NCBI RefSeq assembly: GCF_003601975.1
Contig: NZ_QZWZ01000001.1
Span: forward strand, 186,001-250,000
From: Mesorhizobium waimense
GTDB taxonomy: Bacteria; Pseudomonadota; Alphaproteobacteria; Rhizobiales; Rhizobiaceae
Length of the DNA stretch: 64,000 nucleotides
Direction: 5' to 3'
Under the pieces are notes generated by a model that searched no databases, was not told where the DNA came from, and saw only the letters and a list, made by a program, of their open reading frames with translations. Both the position numbers and the translations under genes were made by a program. Shown in pieces: positions 61,707-64,000 of this stretch; within the stretch, counting starts at the first letter, position 1; the number at the start of each line of letters is the position of its first letter.

Positions 61707-63371
61707 ATGCAATCGGCTTTGAAGGTGACATCGAGACCGGACCCCGCCATCGATCGCGATTGGTGGCGAGGCGCGGTGATCTACCAGATCTATCCGCGTT
61801 CCTATCAGGACTCCAACGGCGACGGCATCGGCGACTTGAAGGGCATTGTCCAACGGCTGCCCTACATCGCCTCGCTCGGTGTCGATGCGATCTGGATCTC
61901 GCCCTTCTTCAAGTCGCCGATGAAGGATTTCGGCTACGACGTGTCGGACTATTGCGACGTCGACCCGATGTTCGGCACGCTGGCCGATTTCGACGCCTTG
62001 ACGGCGGAAGCGCACCGGCTGGGCCTCAAGGTGATGATCGACGAGGTTCTGTCGCACACCGCCGACATCCATCCGTGGTTCAAGGAAAGCCGCTCGAGCC
62101 GCACCAATGCGAAGGCCGACTGGTATGTCTGGGCCGATGCAAAACCCGACGGCACACCGCCCAACAACTGGCTGTCGATCTTCGGCGGTTCGGCCTGGCA
62201 ATGGGACACCAGCCGCCAGCAATACTACCTGCACAATTTCCTGGCCGAGCAGCCGGATCTCAACTTCCACAACACGGAAGTCCAGGACGCGCTGCTCGAC
62301 GTCACCCGCTTCTGGCTGGAGCGCGGCGTCGACGGTTTCCGCCTCGACACCATCAATTTCTACTTCCACAGCCAGGGGCTGGAAAACAACCCGCCGCTGC
62401 CGCCGGAAGAGCGCAACGACCAGACGGCGCCGGCAGTCAATCCCTACAACTACCAGGACCATCTCTACGACAAGAGCCGTCCCGAAAACCTCGGTTTCCT
62501 CGAACGTTTCCGCGCGCTGCTCGACGAGTATCCGGCACAGGCCGCGGTCGGCGAGGTCGGCGATTCGCAGCGCGGGCTGGAAGTGGTGGCGGCCTATACC
62601 GCCGGCGGCAAGCGCGTGCATATGTGCTATTCGTTCGACTTCCTGGCGCCGGAGAAGATCAGCGCCGCCAAGGTGCGCTCGGTACTGGAAGCCTTCGGCA
62701 AGGTCGCCAGCGATGGCTGGTCATGCTGGGCCTTCTCCAATCACGACGTGATGCGGCCGGCCTCGCGCTGGGCCGCCGGCGAAGCCGATCCGGCCGCCTA
62801 TCTCAAGGTCATCTCGGCGCTGCTGATGTCGCTGCGCGGCTCGGTCTGCATCTATCAGGGCGAAGAGCTCGGGCTGGGCGAAGCCGAACTGCAATTCGAG
62901 GATCTGCAGGACCCCTACGGCATCCGCTTCTGGCCGGAGTTCAAGGGCCGCGACGGCTGCCGCACGCCGATGGTATGGGATGCCGCCGCCAGGAATGGCG
63001 GCTTCTCGACGGCAAAGCCGTGGCTGCCGGTACCGGGAAAGCATCTCTCGCAAGCCGTCAACGTGCAGCAGGGCGACACCAACTCGCTGCTCGAGCACTA
63101 CCGGCGCTTCCTCGCCTTCCGCCGCCAGCATCCGGCGCTGGCCAAGGGCGACATCGACTTCATCGAAAGTGAAGGCGACACTGTCGCCTTCACCCGCCGC
63201 GAGGGCAACGAACAGGTCGTCTGCGTCTTCAACCTGGGCAGCAAACCGGCCGAGGTCGCCCTCGGCAGCCAGGCGCTGCAGCCCTTGCCCGGGCACGGCT
63301 TTTCAGGACAGTCTGGCGCCGGTTCTATTCGTCTCGGCGCTTACGGCGCCTGGTTCGGGCGTATCGACTGA
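61707..63371 (+). CDS. aglA: Alpha-glucosidase (GH13)
   Basis: 554 residues of glycoside hydrolase family 13. The barrel signature regions are complete: an N-terminal YQIYPRSYQDSNGDGIGDL, nucleophile Asp214 in GFRLDTINF, acid/base Glu283 in GEVGD, and Asp347 in NHDVMRP. There is no signal peptide, so it hydrolyses imported alpha-glucosides in the cytoplasm. The ATG at 61707 follows AAGGAGG in the aglG end; the genes are five bases apart. Confidence 0.93.
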   Translation: MQSALKVTSRPDPAIDRDWWRGAVIYQIYPRSYQDSNGDGIGDLKGIVQRLPYIASLGVDAIWISPFFKSPMKDFGYDVSDYCDVDPMFGTLADFDALTAEAHRLGLKVMIDEVLSHTADIHPWFKESRSSRTNAKADWYVWADAKPDGTPPNNWLSIFGGSAWQWDTSRQQYYLHNFLAEQPDLNFHNTEVQDALLDVTRFWLERGVDGFRLDTINFYFHSQGLENNPPLPPEERNDQTAPAVNPYNYQDHLYDKSRPENLGFLERFRALLDEYPAQAAVGEVGDSQRGLEVVAAYTAGGKRVHMCYSFDFLAPEKISAAKVRSVLEAFGKVASDGWSCWAFSNHDVMRPASRWAAGEADPAAYLKVISALLMSLRGSVCIYQGEELGLGEAELQFEDLQDPYGIRFWPEFKGRDGCRTPMVWDAAARNGGFSTAKPWLPVPGKHLSQAVNVQQGDTNSLLEHYRRFLAFRRQHPALAKGDIDFIESEGDTVAFTRREGNEQVVCVFNLGSKPAEVALGSQALQPLPGHGFSGQSGAGSIRLGAYGAWFGRID

Positions 63372-63401
63372 GTTGCAAATGAGATTCACTGGGAGGAAAT
63401 C

Positions 63402-64000
63402 ATGGCTGATGTCACGCTGAGACAAGTGAAGAAATCATACGGCAATCTGCACATTCTCCATGGCATCGACCTCGACATAAAGTCGGGCGAGTTCATCGTC
63501 TTCGTCGGCCCTTCGGGCTGCGGCAAGTCGACCTTGCTGAGGTCCATCGCCGGGCTGGAGGAGATCACCTCGGGTGAGCTCAAGATCGCCGGCGAAGTGG
63601 TGAACGACGTGCCGCCTTCGAAGCGCGGCATTGCCATGGTGTTCCAGTCCTATGCGCTCTACCCGCACATGACGGTCTACGACAACATGGCGTTCTCGAT
63701 GAAGATCGGCAAGGAAAGCAAGGCCGAGATCGACAAGCGCGTGCGGCAGGCGGCCGAGATCCTGCAGCTGACCAAATATCTCGACCGGCTGCCCAAGGCG
63801 ATGTCGGGCGGCCAGCGTCAGCGCGTCGCCATCGGCCGAGCCATCGTGCGCAATCCGAAAGTGTTCCTATTCGACGAACCGCTTTCGAACCTCGACGCGG
63901 CACTGCGCGTCGCCACCCGCATCGAGATCGCCAAGCTGAAGGAATCGATGCCGAATACGACGATGATCTACGTCACCCACGACCAGGTCGAGGCGATGAC
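63402..64000 (+). CDS. aglK: Alpha-glucoside ABC transporter ATPase (C-terminus cut off)
   Basis: Partial: the frame continues past the window edge after 199 codons. Walker [10 protein letters not shown] near residue 37, the Q-loop [12 protein letters not shown], signature [13 protein letters not shown] and Walker [13 protein letters not shown] are all present, in MalK/UgpC form. It energises AglFG. The regulatory C-terminal domain lies outside the window. The ATG at 63402 follows GGGAGGAAATC, 30 bases after aglA. Confidence 0.93.
   Translation, partial: MADVTLRQVKKSYGNLHILHGIDLDIKSGEFIVFVGPSGCGKSTLLRSIAGLEEITSGELKIAGEVVNDVPPSKRGIAMVFQSYALYPHMTVYDNMAFSMKIGKESKAEIDKRVRQAAEILQLTKYLDRLPKAMSGGQRQRVAIGRAIVRNPKVFLFDEPLSNLDAALRVATRIEIAKLKESMPNTTMIYVTHDQVEAM

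Overview
The window looks like a chromosomal segment of a rhizobial alphaproteobacterium, most likely Mesorhizobium or a close relative. The evidence is high GC with strong GC3 bias, an aglR/aglEFGAK alpha-glucoside locus in the rhizobial order, urate oxidation by a membrane cytochrome-type PuuD instead of a uricase, many ABC and TRAP solute-uptake genes, and short palindromic repeats of a kind common between rhizobial genes. This genus call is inference from gene content. I saw no rRNA, tRNA, CRISPR array, insertion sequence or prophage.

Left part (1-28900): a cut-off membrane GGDEF/EAL protein; a fused indolepyruvate ferredoxin oxidoreductase; a lipoprotein; a CGNR regulator divergent from a lone LivH-type permease; a TRAP system (small and large permeases plus a zinc alcohol dehydrogenase, convergent with the binding protein); a gamma-glutamyl-GABA hydrolase-like amidotransferase; a 2-hydroxyacid dehydrogenase followed by a LacI regulator; an EamA exporter; a DUF2000/AraC divergent pair; a MarR regulator; an exported intradiol dioxygenase; a CobW GTPase with a WD40 protein; an aminotransferase overlapping a glutamine-synthetase-like ligase, then a UdgX uracil-DNA glycosylase; and glycerate 2-kinase with a UPF0303 protein.

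Middle part (28900-45300): purine catabolism in two blocks. Block one is guaD and puuD (urate hydroxylase) with a divergent LysR gene. Block two is uraH-xdhA-xdhB-xdhC on the minus strand, divergent from a puuE-uraD fusion, allE, allA and a CMP/dCMP-deaminase-fold protein. Together they cover guanine to glyoxylate plus urea, except that no allantoate amidohydrolase (AllC) is visible. The glycerate kinase and hydroxyacid dehydrogenase could take up the glyoxylate. Between the blocks lie two luciferase-like monooxygenases, a PhzF protein and Dps.

Right part (45300-64000): a CocE/NonD hydrolase and a dipeptide-type ABC importer followed by an alkaline-phosphatase-superfamily enzyme; an ECF sigma factor, a membrane anti-sigma factor and an exported subtilase in one overlapping operon; then aglR divergent from aglEFGAK, with aglK cut by the window edge.

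The most interesting candidate is the sigma/anti-sigma/subtilase operon. The periplasmic part of the anti-sigma factor reads like a subtilase propeptide fold, which would directly link protease binding or activity to sigma release. Other points worth a look are a CGNR regulator with an 11-bp perfect inverted repeat at its divergent promoter, a LacI gene with no ATG/GTG/TTG start for its helix-turn-helix and a perfect 15-bp palindrome just upstream, a tandem array of 28-bp hairpin units, and the unexplained deaminase in the ureide operon.
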